A stretch of 64,000 nucleotides of DNA, from positions 66,783-130,782 of the forward strand of contig URYK01000003.1 in assembly GCA_900552125.1 (NCBI GenBank), in the 5' to 3' direction. Under the pieces are notes generated by a model. It searched no databases. It saw only the letters and a list, made by a program, of their open reading frames with translations, and was not told the origin of the DNA. A program made the translations under genes and the position numbers. The stretch comes from an uncultured Solobacterium sp. (GTDB taxonomy: Bacteria > Bacillota_I > Bacilli_A > Erysipelotrichales > Erysipelotrichaceae). Shown piece after piece: positions 32,374 through 40,754 of the stretch (positions within the stretch are counted from its first letter, which is position 1; each line of letters opens with the position of its first letter).

Positions 32374-34518
32374 ATGAAAAGAATTGCATTAGTAGGTAAT
32401 CCAAACTGTGGAAAAACAACAATGTTTAATGCTTTAACTGGCAGTAATCAATATGTAGGTAACTGGCCAGGTGTAACTGTAGAGAAAAAGGAAGGTAAAT
32501 TAAAAGGTCATAAAGATGTAATTTTAACTGACCTACCTGGGATTTATTCTTTGTCACCATATTCTTTAGATGAAGTTGTCGCTAGAAATTATTTAATCAA
32601 TGAACAGCCAGATGTTATTATCAACATTATTGATGCGACAAACTTAGAAAGAAATTTATATTTGACTACACAGCTTCAGGAAACAGGTATTCCAGTAATT
32701 GGTGCTTTAAATATGATGGATATCATTGAACAGGAAAAAACGGAAATCAACACAAAGAAGCTGTCTAATGTTTTAGGTATTCCGATTGTGGAGGTATCAG
32801 CTTTAAAGAATCGCGGATTAGATGCTTTAATCGAAGGGGCTGTAAAATTATTAGGAACGAAATGTCATTATCCAAGCTGTTATAGTGATTTATTGAAAAC
32901 ATCATTAGATCAGATTTTATCATTTCCTAATGTAATGAATAAAGAAAATAGAAGTCTGTGGTACGCGGTAAAATATCTCGAAAATGATGAAAAAATGATG
33001 GAAACTGCGGATTTAAATGCACAGGAAAAAAATGATTTAAATACGATACGTACAAAATTAGAAGATGAATATGACGATGATGCAGAAAGTATTATTACGA
33101 ATGCTCGTTATGAATTTATTGCAGAAGTATTAAAAGAAACATATAAGAAAAAAACACAAGGTATGACGATCAGTGATAAGATTGACCGTGTTGTGACAAA
33201 TCGCTGGGCGGCACTTCCAATCTTTGCATTGGTTATGTATATTGTTTACTATGTATCAGTTACAACTGTTGGTACATATGTAACAGACTGGACAAATGAT
33301 GTATTGTTTGGTGAAATTATTCCACCTACTGTTGAGAGTTTCTTAGTTTCAATTGGTACAGCAGACTGGCTAGTTTCCTTGATTGTAGATGGAATTGTTG
33401 CAGGAATCGGTGCAGTATTAGGATTTGTACCACAAATGCTTGTTTTATTCTTGTTCCTAGCAATATTGGAAGATTGTGGATACATGGCAAGAATTGCCTT
33501 CATCATGGATCGTATCTTTAGAAAATTTGGTCTTTCTGGGAAATCTTTTATTCCAATGCTGATTGGTACAGGATGTGGGGTTCCGGGTGTAATGGCAAGC
33601 AGAACAATTGAAAATGAAAAAGATCGTCGTATGACAATCATGACAACAACTTTTATTCCTTGTAGTGCGAAATTACCTATTATTGCGTTAATTGCTGGGG
33701 CTTTATTTAACGAAGCTAGCTGGGTAGCTCCTAGTGCTTATTTTGTAGGTATTGCGGCTATTATAATCTCTGGAATCATGTTAAAGAAAACACGTATGTT
33801 TGCAGGAGATCCTTCTCCATTTGTTATGGAATTACCTGCGTATCATATGCCAAAGGTAATGAATGTATTACGTAGTATGTGGGAACGTGGTTCTAGCTTC
33901 ATTAAAAAAGCTGGAAGCATCATCTTATTATCAACTATCTTTATCTGGTTTACATCTAGATTTGGTATGGTAAATGGAAGCTTCACAATGTTAGAAGAAA
34001 CAGAATTGAATCAAAGTTTCTTAGCTAATATTGGTTCTGTAATAGCACCAATTTTTGCGCCATTAGGTTGGGGAAACTGGCAGGCAAGTGTAGCAGCTAT
34101 CACAGGTTTAGTCGCAAAAGAAAATGTAGTCGCAACCTTTGGTATTCTATTCGGATTTGCAGAAGTTGCAGAAGATGGTGTAGAAATCTGGGGTACTTTA
34201 GCACAAAGTTTTACAGTTGCGGCAGCATATTCATTCCTAGTATTTAACTTATTATGTGCTCCATGTTTTGCAGCTATTGGTGCTATTAAACGTGAAATGA
34301 ATAACACAAAATGGACAATCTTTGCAATCGCATATCAATGTATTTTCGCTTATTTAATTAGCTTTATGATTTATCAGTTCGCAAATACAATTATAACTGG
34401 TTCATTTGGTATTGGTGTTATACTAGCGTTTGTTGTATTCGTAGGCTTTATCTATTTCTTATTCCGTCCAGAAAGAAAAGAAGATGCTTCTTTCAAAGAA
34501 GCACATGCTAAAGCATAA
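32374..34518 (+). CDS. feoB: Ferrous iron transport protein B
   Basis: The 714-residue membrane GTPase imports Fe(II). The N-terminal G domain has G1 GNPNCGKTTMFN (about 8-19), the switch GNWPGVTVEKKEG, G3 DLPG, G4 ALNMMD and G5 VSALKNRG. The regulatory helical domain (about 165-270) precedes a membrane domain with two Gate repeats: CGYMARIAFIMD, PMLIGTGCGVPGVMASRTIE, TFIPCSAKLPI and GLVAKENVVATFGILFG. Cys-containing segments line the pore. The length is standard. GGAGGG precedes the ATG. It is followed by a small Cys-rich partner gene. Confidence 0.95.
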   Translation: MKRIALVGNPNCGKTTMFNALTGSNQYVGNWPGVTVEKKEGKLKGHKDVILTDLPGIYSLSPYSLDEVVARNYLINEQPDVIINIIDATNLERNLYLTTQLQETGIPVIGALNMMDIIEQEKTEINTKKLSNVLGIPIVEVSALKNRGLDALIEGAVKLLGTKCHYPSCYSDLLKTSLDQILSFPNVMNKENRSLWYAVKYLENDEKMMETADLNAQEKNDLNTIRTKLEDEYDDDAESIITNARYEFIAEVLKETYKKKTQGMTISDKIDRVVTNRWAALPIFALVMYIVYYVSVTTVGTYVTDWTNDVLFGEIIPPTVESFLVSIGTADWLVSLIVDGIVAGIGAVLGFVPQMLVLFLFLAILEDCGYMARIAFIMDRIFRKFGLSGKSFIPMLIGTGCGVPGVMASRTIENEKDRRMTIMTTTFIPCSAKLPIIALIAGALFNEASWVAPSAYFVGIAAIIISGIMLKKTRMFAGDPSPFVMELPAYHMPKVMNVLRSMWERGSSFIKKAGSIILLSTIFIWFTSRFGMVNGSFTMLEETELNQSFLANIGSVIAPIFAPLGWGNWQASVAAITGLVAKENVVATFGILFGFAEVAEDGVEIWGTLAQSFTVAAAYSFLVFNLLCAPCFAAIGAIKREMNNTKWTIFAIAYQCIFAYLISFMIYQFANTIITGSFGIGVILAFVVFVGFIYFLFRPERKEDASFKEAHAKA

Positions 34519-34548
34519 GTAAATCTATAGAAAAGAGGTGTTGTATAT

Positions 34549-34719
34549 ATGGCTACAATCATTATATCCGTATTACTTCTAGTATTAATTGTCTTTTGTA
34601 TACGAAATATCCATCATCAGGATTCCTGTAGTAAAGGCTGCGGAAGCTGTTCAAAGGGTTGTATGCAGGGTTCATCTCTTTATGAGGCTTATAAAAAAGG
34701 AGAACATCAGAATATATAA
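34549..34719 (+). CDS. FeoB-associated Cys-rich membrane protein
   Basis: A 56-residue protein with one N-terminal membrane helix (TIIISVLLLVLIVFCI) and a cytoplasmic tail with five cysteines (CSKGCGSCSKGC) ending in SLYEAYKKGEHQNI. This is the FeoB-associated family found immediately after feoB in Bacillota, thought to help iron uptake. AAAAGAGGTG precedes the ATG at 34549. It is a shorter relative of the N-terminal half of the split gene at 31337-31684. A terminator follows. Confidence 0.85.
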   Translation: MATIIISVLLLVLIVFCIRNIHHQDSCSKGCGSCSKGCMQGSSLYEAYKKGEHQNI

Positions 34720-34723
34720 ATAG

Positions 34724-34763
34724 AAGTGGTCCCAAAAGTTAGTTCAACTTAGGGATCACTTTT
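34724..34763 (+). terminator. Intrinsic terminator of the feo operon
   Basis: AAGTGGTCCC and GGGATCACTT arms around an 18-base loop, followed by TTTTAATTT. Confidence 0.7.
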
Positions 34764-34843
34764 AATTTAAAGTAGTATAAAGAATTTGAATTGCAAGGAT
34801 GTGATATATTCTTTGCATATTGTTTTTACTCCTTGATTCTATA

Positions 34844-34872
34844 TTGGTTTTAGTTTTCTGAGATGGTATAAT
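34844..34872 (+). promoter_or_regulatory. Promoter
   Basis: TTGGTT (34844-34849), 17-base spacer, TATAAT (34867-34872). Confidence 0.65.
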
Positions 34873-34898
34873 ATCGTTGTTATTAGAGGAGAAATGTT

Positions 34899-35504
34899 AT
34901 GGATGTAAAGATGTTTGATGATGAATTAGAAAGTGTTTGGAATGATTTTGAGTTACTTCATTATCGTTTAAGCAATGAGCTGGAAGAACGATTAAATGTT
35001 TTGATCAAACAGCCAAAGGAACAGCTTGATGATGAATCATATCTTAAAATAATGTTTATGAAAGGGGTGCGTTATGAGGAGCTGGAAAATAAAAATGCTG
35101 CTCGATATTGTGCTATGCGAATGTTAGCTATTCAGGAATGTATTAAAAATCCTCGAAAAAAACGTCCTCATTTATTAGATATCAAAGGTTACACCTGTAA
35201 CGAAGATATGTTAAGGTTTATTGATCGTTATACAGAATTTTTAGAAGATACTTATAAAAACATTAATCGTCGATTAGCAATGATTATTGGTATTTTGTTT
35301 CTTGTAGTTTTTATTATCTTGTTTTTCGTATTAGATATACCATTCTTTGGTGCGGCTATAGAAAGTCTGATGATTGGAATATTAACATATTTGGTTCAGA
35401 AAAGAAGAATGCAGATAATGTTTCAAAAAAATCAGCTAAAGGCAATTGAGAAATATGTAGAAGAAATAGTATTAGGATTTGATCGCGTATATCGCTATAT
35501 GTAG
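34899..35504 (+). CDS. Membrane protein of unknown function with helical cytoplasmic domain
   Basis: The 201-residue protein has a long, charged, mainly helical N-terminal domain (about 1-125, with LESVWNDFELLHYRLSNELEERL) followed by two closely spaced membrane segments (about 128-146 and 150-166) and a helical basic C-terminus (KRRMQIMFQKNQLKAIEKYVEEIV). Both ends are predicted inside. The motif YEELENKNAARYCAMRML resembles a single helical hairpin repeat. GAGGAG precedes the start; it is a monocistronic unit with promoter and terminator. I do not recognise a family. Confidence 0.7.
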   Translation: MDVKMFDDELESVWNDFELLHYRLSNELEERLNVLIKQPKEQLDDESYLKIMFMKGVRYEELENKNAARYCAMRMLAIQECIKNPRKKRPHLLDIKGYTCNEDMLRFIDRYTEFLEDTYKNINRRLAMIIGILFLVVFIILFFVLDIPFFGAAIESLMIGILTYLVQKRRMQIMFQKNQLKAIEKYVEEIVLGFDRVYRYM

Positions 35505-35505
35505 A

Positions 35506-35531
35506 AAACACATGTATTCATGTGTTTTTTT
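35506..35531 (+). terminator. Intrinsic terminator
   Basis: ACACATG-TATT-CATGTGT hairpin followed by a T-run. Confidence 0.8.
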
Positions 35532-36036
35532 ATAATTTATTACGTTCGTTGACAATTGCATCCCAAGTAGCTTTACCTATGACTCCATCTATATTTAAAT
35601 CATATAAATATTGGAATTGCTGAACCATAGTTGTTGTTCTTGGCCCGTAAATTCCATCAACAGGGATAGGGCGAAGACAAGGATTTTTAGCTGCTATTTC
35701 ATTTAAATATTCCTGCATTTTATAAACAGATATGCCTTGTGCTCCAGAGCTTAAGAAGAAAGAACGGCTAGCAACTGGAATATTTGTGACAATATTCAGT
35801 TCTCTTAGTTTGTTTACAATGGTATCCCATGTCATTACATCAATTTGTCCAGTAACTGGAAGTCCAGCATAGCTTTGCCATTCTCTTACTGCCTGTTCTG
35901 TTCTTGTGCCAAATACTCCATCTTGAAGGTTTCTAGTACTAATAAAGTTACGATCCTGCATTAGGTTTAAATACCCCTGCATCTTATTTACACCTATTCC
36001 GATATTACCTGATTTTAGTGGTTCGTTATGAATCAT
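35530..36036 (-). CDS. Protein with two peptidoglycan-binding domains
   Basis: The 168-residue protein consists of two PG_binding_1 repeats: about 12-82 (QGYLNLMQDRNF, GVFGTRTEQAVREWQ, AGLPVTGQIDVMTWDTIV) and about 92-165 (MQEYLNEIA, DGIYGPRTTTMVQQFQ, DGVIGKATWDAIV). No signal peptide, membrane helix or catalytic domain is seen. Such two-repeat proteins can be secreted by other means, released by lysis, or bind spore or wall material. ATG 36036 is preferred over GTG 36042 because GGAG is then 8 bases away. The role is unknown. Confidence 0.82.
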   Translation of the reverse strand: MIHNEPLKSGNIGIGVNKMQGYLNLMQDRNFISTRNLQDGVFGTRTEQAVREWQSYAGLPVTGQIDVMTWDTIVNKLRELNIVTNIPVASRSFFLSSGAQGISVYKMQEYLNEIAAKNPCLRPIPVDGIYGPRTTTMVQQFQYLYDLNIDGVIGKATWDAIVNERNKL

Positions 36037-36253
36037 TTTCACATCTCCTTTCCTTACAGTATATTGAGTAATGAAAATGATGCATATATACTAGCCTAGC
36101 TTTTTGATTGTTTTGTCTATTTCTTTAGGATGTTTGGTTATGAGGGGATTAAATAATTATTACATTTTTAGCGAAAAATGTCTTGTTTCTTGTTTTTTAC
36201 AATACATGTAAAATATTTCGGAAAATATTTTTTGATTTTTTTCATAAAAAGTG

Positions 36254-36281
36254 TTGCAAAATTGATTTTGTCGTGTATAAT
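36254..36281 (+). promoter_or_regulatory. Promoter of the T-box-controlled transporter operon
   Basis: TTGCAA (36254-36259), 16-base spacer, TATAAT (36276-36281). The preceding stretch 36061-36253 is AT-rich and shows nothing else. Confidence 0.7.
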
Positions 36282-36287
36282 ACTAAT

Positions 36288-36527
36288 ATAAATTAACAAC
36301 AAGGAACAGAAGTAGTACACTTGGAAACTTGCATAGAGAGCCTGCGCTGTGGTGAAAGCAGGAGAGGGAAAAGAGTGGAACGTGTCTGGGAGTTGGATTG
36401 TCGAAATAAACGTATGAGGCAATTCCGTAGATCCTAACGTTATAGGAGAGAGTCGTCCGTTTTAAGCGGGCGGAAGTAAGGTGGTACCGCGAGCAATCGT
36501 CCTTTCATTATGGAAGGACGTTTTTTT
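36288..36527 (+). ncRNA. T-box riboswitch, specifier probably CGU (Arg)
   Basis: The leader shows Stem I with the AGTAGTA box at about 36311, a terminal region AGAGAGCCTGCG...GCAGG, and the specifier loop GAACGTG between helices CACTT/GAGTG and CAGA/TCTG. By analogy with glyQS, the codon is the three bases before the last purine of the loop, giving CGU (arginine). The T-box core AAGGTGGTACCGCG lies at 36478-36491, and the terminator CGTCCTTTC / GGAAGGACG with T7 at 36498-36527. Uncharged tRNA would promote readthrough into the amino-acid transporter genes. GUG (Val) and AAC (Asn) are less likely readings. Confidence 0.85.
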
Positions 36528-36557
36528 CGTTATAAATGAGAGAGAGGAAGGTAGTTT

Positions 36558-37217
36558 ATGAGTATTAATTTCAATATTGAAATCATACAGGAATTCTGGA
36601 AGCTATTATTAAGTGGGGTTCCTGTTATCCTAGGGTTATCCCTTGCATCAGCATTTTTGGGGACAATAATTGCAATTGTTACGGTATTTTTACGTAGAGT
36701 AAATAAAGTACTTAATTTTATTGTTGCGGCATATATCGATTTATTCCGAGGAACTCCAGTTTATGTTCAGTTATTCTTTATTTATTTTGGTATTCCAGGA
36801 TTGCTTGGCTTTAATTTAGATATGTGGCCAGCTGCTATTATTGTATTCTCCTTAAACTCAGGAGCGTATATGTCAGAAATCATGCGTGCTGGTATTGATG
36901 GAATTGATGTAGGACAAATAGAAGCTGCGAAAGCTTTAGGGGTATCACAAAAGGATATTACCAAAGATATTATTCTCCCTTTAGCAATTCGAAATGTATT
37001 ACCTGCAATTATCAATGAGTTTATCACATTGACAAAAGAAACATCAGTTGTTTCAGTTGTTGGTCTACATGACATGATGTATTGGTTCTATGTTGTTAAA
37101 AATCAGACATTCTCTGATTTTGAACCATTATTAATTGTATTTATCGTTTACTACCTGATGAATAAAGTATTATCGTTTATTGGTAAGAAAATAGAAAGGA
37201 AGCTGCAGTATGATTAA
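36558..37217 (+). CDS. Polar amino acid ABC transporter permease (HisM/GlnP family)
   Basis: The 219-residue membrane protein has about five segments and the permease EAA loop AAKALGVSQKDITKDIILPLAIRNVLPAIINEFI (motif EAAKALG...I.LP). N-terminal ILGLSLASAFLGTIIA and LFRGTPVYVQLFFIYFG are typical of amino-acid importers. It forms the homodimeric channel for the substrate-binding protein and ATPase encoded next. GAGGAAGG precedes the ATG. The upstream T-box suggests the imported amino acid is arginine or a related basic residue. Confidence 0.92.
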   Translation: MSINFNIEIIQEFWKLLLSGVPVILGLSLASAFLGTIIAIVTVFLRRVNKVLNFIVAAYIDLFRGTPVYVQLFFIYFGIPGLLGFNLDMWPAAIIVFSLNSGAYMSEIMRAGIDGIDVGQIEAAKALGVSQKDITKDIILPLAIRNVLPAIINEFITLTKETSVVSVVGLHDMMYWFYVVKNQTFSDFEPLLIVFIVYYLMNKVLSFIGKKIERKLQYD

Positions 37218-37935
37218 AGTTGAACATTTATATAAAAATTATGGTGAGAATGTAAAAGTTCTCTTTGATGTAAATTTCACATTTGAAGATGGTAAAACAT
37301 ATGCCATTATTGGAAGCAGTGGCGGAGGTAAGTCTACATTTATTCGCTGTCTGAATATGATGGAAGAACCGACAAGCGGTGATATTTATTTTAATGGAAT
37401 TCATGTAAATGATCCAAAAACAGACTTAGCTAAAGTAAGAGAAAAAGTTGGAATGGTATTTCAGAACTTTAACTTATTTGCTCATATGAAAGCCATTGAC
37501 AATGTAACTTATGCACTTAGAAAAGTAAAGAAAATGAATGCAGATGAGGCTAGAGAAAAAGGAATCGCCTTGTTAGAAAAGGTTGGATTAGGACATCGTA
37601 TTGATTCTTATCCGCATCAATTATCTGGAGGAGAAAAACAGCGATGTGCAATCGCAAGAGCATTGGCAATGGAACCAGAAGTACTGTTGTTTGATGAACC
37701 AACCAGTGCATTGGATCCGGAAATGACAGGGGAAGTTTTAAAAGTATTACAGAGTTTAAATCACACAGGAATTACAATGATTATTGTAACTCACGAAATG
37801 AATTTTGCAAAAAAAGTAGCAGATTATGTTCTGTACATGGATAAAGGAAACATTGAGGAATGTAGTAAAGCATTAGAATTCTTTGAAGAACCTAAATCTG
37901 CTAGAGCTAAAGAGTTTTTATCAAATATGATATAA
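37210..37935 (+). CDS. Polar amino acid ABC transporter ATPase
   Basis: The 241-residue ATPase has Walker A GSSGGGKST, the Q-loop VFQNFNLFAHM, signature LSGGEKQR, Walker B VLLFDEPTSALDPEM and H-loop VTHEM. It is of the GlnQ/HisP/ArtP class, although DPEMTGEVLKVL matches that class better than peptide transporters. It overlaps the permease gene by 8 bases and is followed by the binding protein gene. Confidence 0.93.
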   Translation: MIKVEHLYKNYGENVKVLFDVNFTFEDGKTYAIIGSSGGGKSTFIRCLNMMEEPTSGDIYFNGIHVNDPKTDLAKVREKVGMVFQNFNLFAHMKAIDNVTYALRKVKKMNADEAREKGIALLEKVGLGHRIDSYPHQLSGGEKQRCAIARALAMEPEVLLFDEPTSALDPEMTGEVLKVLQSLNHTGITMIIVTHEMNFAKKVADYVLYMDKGNIEECSKALEFFEEPKSARAKEFLSNMI

Positions 37936-37954
37936 GAAAGAGAGGAAGAGAATT

Positions 37955-38734
37955 ATGAAAAAACTTTTATGTGGAATGTTAGCGATGTTAATGATGGTAT
38001 CTGTAAGTGGCTGTGGATCTAAAGAAGATAGCGGCGAAGGTGCTGCTACAGAAGAAAAGAAAACTTTGACTGTTCTTACAAATTCAGGGTATAAACCATA
38101 TGAAATGGTAGACAGTGAGGGGAATTTATACGGTTTTGATATCGACGTAATGAATACTGCTGCTGAAATTCTTGGATATGAAGTAGAATGGAAAGATGTT
38201 GACTTTGATGGTATCGTACAGTCTGTAAAACAAGGGAAAGCAGATGTAGCGATTGCTGGTATCACTTATACAGAAGAACGTGCAAAACAGGTTGATTTCT
38301 CAGATGTATATTATGCAGGTGATGATGCACAGAACTATGTACTAACTACAGAAGATTCTGATATGGAAACAACAGAGGATATTAAGGGTAAAACGATTGG
38401 AACACAAATGGGTACAATTCAGGAATCAATTCTTAACTCATTACAAGAAGATTATGATTTAAAATTAGATAAGAGAAAAGCATATTCTGATTTAGTTCTA
38501 GAGCTTAAAAAAGGTGTAGTAGATTGTATGGTAGTTGAAAAAGCTGTTGCGGAAGAATTAGCTGCAGATAATGATGGTTTAAAATTTTACAAACTTGAAG
38601 CTGGTGCTGAATTATCTGGTAATGCTATGATTTTCCAAAAGGAAAATAGCTTAAAAGATGAATTTAATAAAGCCATCCAGCAGATGAAAGATGATGGCAC
38701 AATGGATAAATTAGTTGAAAAATATTTTGGATAG
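37955..38734 (+). CDS. Amino acid ABC transporter substrate-binding lipoprotein
   Basis: The 259-residue lipoprotein has a signal peptide with lipobox VSGC (Cys near residue 20), an acidic linker, then a periplasmic-binding-protein family 3 fold: YKPYEMVDSEGNLYGFDIDVMNTAAEIL, ADVAIAGITYTEERAKQVDFSDVYY and GKTIGTQMGTIQES. It should capture the amino acid outside the membrane for the permease. The binding-site motifs fit polar or basic amino acids but do not fix the substrate; the Arg-type T-box points to arginine. GAGAGGAAG precedes the start. Confidence 0.92.
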   Translation: MKKLLCGMLAMLMMVSVSGCGSKEDSGEGAATEEKKTLTVLTNSGYKPYEMVDSEGNLYGFDIDVMNTAAEILGYEVEWKDVDFDGIVQSVKQGKADVAIAGITYTEERAKQVDFSDVYYAGDDAQNYVLTTEDSDMETTEDIKGKTIGTQMGTIQESILNSLQEDYDLKLDKRKAYSDLVLELKKGVVDCMVVEKAVAEELAADNDGLKFYKLEAGAELSGNAMIFQKENSLKDEFNKAIQQMKDDGTMDKLVEKYFG

Positions 38735-38742
38735 TTAAACTT

Positions 38743-38775
38743 GACTCGAACGTTTAAGCGTTTGGGTCTTTTTTT
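38743..38775 (+). terminator. Intrinsic terminator of the transporter operon
   Basis: GACTCGAACG-TTTAA-GCGTTTGGGTC, about ten pairs, followed by T7. Confidence 0.8.
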
Positions 38776-38828
38776 ATTGTCAGTCGTAAATAGCATGAGA
38801 TTTACATAGGATACTATGAGGTGAAGAG

Positions 38829-39545
38829 ATGGTTGGATGGCTTCTATGTGGAATGTGCTTTTTATCCGCGATATTACCAAGTACTGTAAGTGGGGATGTA
38901 AGAGAAGGAGAGTTTTATGTATGTGATGAAACAGGAAATCCTATTGAGGGAGCTGTATTTGTATTATATAAGGAAGAGAAAATGTTAGTGGAATTATTGA
39001 GTAATCAGAAAGGGGAGATGATAGTTGAAGATTTATCAGAAGGGGATTATTCATTGTATCAAAAAAGCAGTAGCTATGGATATTTGAGACTAGAAGAAGC
39101 TTTTACTTTTTCGATAAATGAGCAGACAAAAAAGAATAGCTGGGAAATTTTGAATCCTCGTATGCTAGGAAGTGTTACGTTAACGATAAAGATTGATGAT
39201 CCGCTTATACAGGAAGCACAGATTGTCAATGAAGATCAAAATGTTGTGAAAAGCGTAAGTTTAAATGATGAGGCAGTAATAGTTGATCAGTTACCAGTAG
39301 GTACGTATTATGTAAAGTTTGAAGGAGAAGAAGATTTTGATTTGAATGAAAATGTGTTGTTTTTTGATATTACTCCATATAATTATGATACTGATTATAA
39401 ACTAACATTACATCAGACAGTGAATACTCATAAGGAAGATTATACTTTTGCAGTTAGCTTTATAGCTATAGTTCTTATTGGAGGTATTTTGCTTATATTA
39501 GTTGTCTGGAAAAAGGATTTATTAAAGGATTTACGTGAAGACTAG
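38829..39545 (+). CDS. Membrane-anchored protein with SpaA-like (prealbumin) domain
   Basis: The 238-residue protein has a signal peptide (about 1-22), a SpaA/Cna-B-like domain (about 24-105: EGEFYVCDETGNPIEGAVFVLYKEE and GDYSLYQKSSSYGYL), a second beta-rich domain (about 110-200), a C-terminal membrane helix (about 207-226) and a short basic and acidic tail WKKDLLKDLRED. No LPXTG motif precedes the helix, so it would be held by the helix rather than by sortase. Pilin-type Lys and Asn for isopeptide bonds are not obvious. GAGGTG precedes the ATG. It is probably an extracellular surface protein; the partner is unknown. Confidence 0.7.
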   Translation: MVGWLLCGMCFLSAILPSTVSGDVREGEFYVCDETGNPIEGAVFVLYKEEKMLVELLSNQKGEMIVEDLSEGDYSLYQKSSSYGYLRLEEAFTFSINEQTKKNSWEILNPRMLGSVTLTIKIDDPLIQEAQIVNEDQNVVKSVSLNDEAVIVDQLPVGTYYVKFEGEEDFDLNENVLFFDITPYNYDTDYKLTLHQTVNTHKEDYTFAVSFIAIVLIGGILLILVVWKKDLLKDLRED

Positions 39546-39564
39546 AATAAATGAAAACTTTTCA

Positions 39565-39593
39565 TTGAGAAAATATAGGAAACATCTTATAAT
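39565..39593 (+). promoter_or_regulatory. Promoter of the exonuclease-like gene
   Basis: TTGAGA (39565-39570), 17-base spacer, TATAAT (39588-39593). Confidence 0.65.
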
Positions 39594-39617
39594 GGTATGA
39601 GAATTTGAGGTGAAGAG

Positions 39618-40577
39618 ATGGTTTCTATATATATTGATGCTGAATTTGATGCGGTTAAAGAAAACAATAAATTTCATCAGATGATGATTTCATTTGGAGC
39701 TATTCTTGAAAGAAATGGCGAAATAAAAACATTTTATTCGGAGGTAAGACCAAAAGGGTTTAAAGGATTAACGAATGTAGTAAGAAGAATCACTAAGCTT
39801 AAAAATGAAAATATTAGAAAGGCTCCATCTTTTCCTGAAGCGATGCAGAAGTTTTTAGATTGGATAGATTTAGAGGAAAATGAAGTTTGTAAGTTGTATA
39901 GTCTAGGACCAGATGATCAGAGAACTATATTACAGGAATGTGAACGTTATGGCTTTTCAGATGATTTGTTTAAAGATATGATTGATTTACAGAAATTAAT
40001 ATCAAAAGAAGTAACCTATCAAGGGAATATTATTTCTCCTTACTTATCATTAAATGATTTAAAGCTAGCATATGGTATTCAAGGGAAAGTAAAACATAAT
40101 GCTTTAAGTGATGCATATGATCTGATGTATATTCATCAGGCATATCAAACGCGAAAGCCTGATCAGGATGGAGTTCGTGAAATCGTAGAAAGAAAGGAAA
40201 GGAAGAAAGCAGATAATAATCGTCGTGCACAGGAGCGTCTGCGACAGGCAATGAGAGAGCGTTTTTCAGATAATGCGGAAATTATGTTTCCTGTTGTTTT
40301 ATTTCCTGAAATTAAAGAACAATTGGAATTATGGGAAGAACGTGATGGAAATTTTAAAATTGGAATACGTAATGATTATTTAATGATTGATCAGAAACTA
40401 TATAAGCAGGATGAAATAAAGATTGGAATGATCATTCATCTTGATCAGATACTACCTTGTGTAGAGTTTGTTTTTGTGTATGATAATAAGAAGTTTACTA
40501 AATGTTATGAACTGCAATATCGTAATGCTAGTATTGTTGAGGCAATAATCAAACGGATGCAGGTTTATATTCAATAA
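39618..40577 (+). CDS. DEDDh-type 3'-5' exonuclease family protein
   Basis: The 319-residue protein has an N-terminal exonuclease domain (about 1-175): Exo I IYIDAEFDAV (D-x-E), Exo II LYSLGPDDQRTI, and Exo III HNALSDAYDLMYIH with the catalytic His and Asp, similar to KapD/EXOIII proteins. A highly basic linker (about 190-215, ERKERKKADNNRRAQERLR) leads to a C-terminal domain of about 110 residues that I do not recognise. It probably trims RNA or DNA ends in the cytoplasm. GAGGTG precedes the start; monocistronic. Confidence 0.8.
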   Translation: MVSIYIDAEFDAVKENNKFHQMMISFGAILERNGEIKTFYSEVRPKGFKGLTNVVRRITKLKNENIRKAPSFPEAMQKFLDWIDLEENEVCKLYSLGPDDQRTILQECERYGFSDDLFKDMIDLQKLISKEVTYQGNIISPYLSLNDLKLAYGIQGKVKHNALSDAYDLMYIHQAYQTRKPDQDGVREIVERKERKKADNNRRAQERLRQAMRERFSDNAEIMFPVVLFPEIKEQLELWEERDGNFKIGIRNDYLMIDQKLYKQDEIKIGMIIHLDQILPCVEFVFVYDNKKFTKCYELQYRNASIVEAIIKRMQVYIQ

Positions 40578-40593
40578 GTTCTGTAAAAAAATC

Positions 40594-40621
40594 TTGCAAT
40601 ACGCTTGAGATATGATAAAAT
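40594..40621 (+). promoter_or_regulatory. pyr operon promoter
   Basis: TTGCAA (40594-40599), 16-base spacer, TAAAAT (40616-40621). An alternative -10, TATGAT, is too close. Confidence 0.5.
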
Positions 40622-40629
40622 AATAACGA

Positions 40630-40730
40630 TAAAAAGGTCCTTTAAAATAATCCAGAGAGGTTATGAAGGCGTTATATAACCATAAGTGTATTTTTTAAGG
40701 TCCTTTTGTATACAAAAAAGGGCCTTTTTT
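40630..40730 (+). ncRNA. PyrR-type attenuator leader of the pyr operon
   Basis: The PyrR-binding loop reads TCCAGAGAGG-TTAT-GAAGG (40651-40669), matching the known consensus UCCAGAGAGGCU..GAAGG. A terminator AAGGTCCTTTT / AAAAGGGCCTT with a T-run follows at 40697-40730. An earlier copy of AAAAAGGTCC (40631-40640) can pair in the alternative structure. With UMP bound, PyrR would stabilise the anti-antiterminator and cause termination before pyrB. pyrR itself is not in the window. Confidence 0.85.
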
Positions 40731-40754
40731 CTAGGTCTAATAGGAGGAAAGCAT

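Noticed and set aside
34724-34763. Inverted repeat GTCCC/GGGAT considered as an insertion-sequence end
   Set aside because: No target duplication or partner end was found, and its position and T-rich tail fit a terminator for the feo operon.
36340-36400. GUG (Val) as the T-box specifier codon
   Set aside because: It would be followed by U instead of the conserved purine and would reach into the lower helix; CGU followed by G fits the loop geometry and the transporter context better.
36168-36422. Open reading frame of 84 codons on the minus strand
   Set aside because: It lies across the promoter and Stem I of the T-box leader, has no ribosome site and no recognisable protein pattern.
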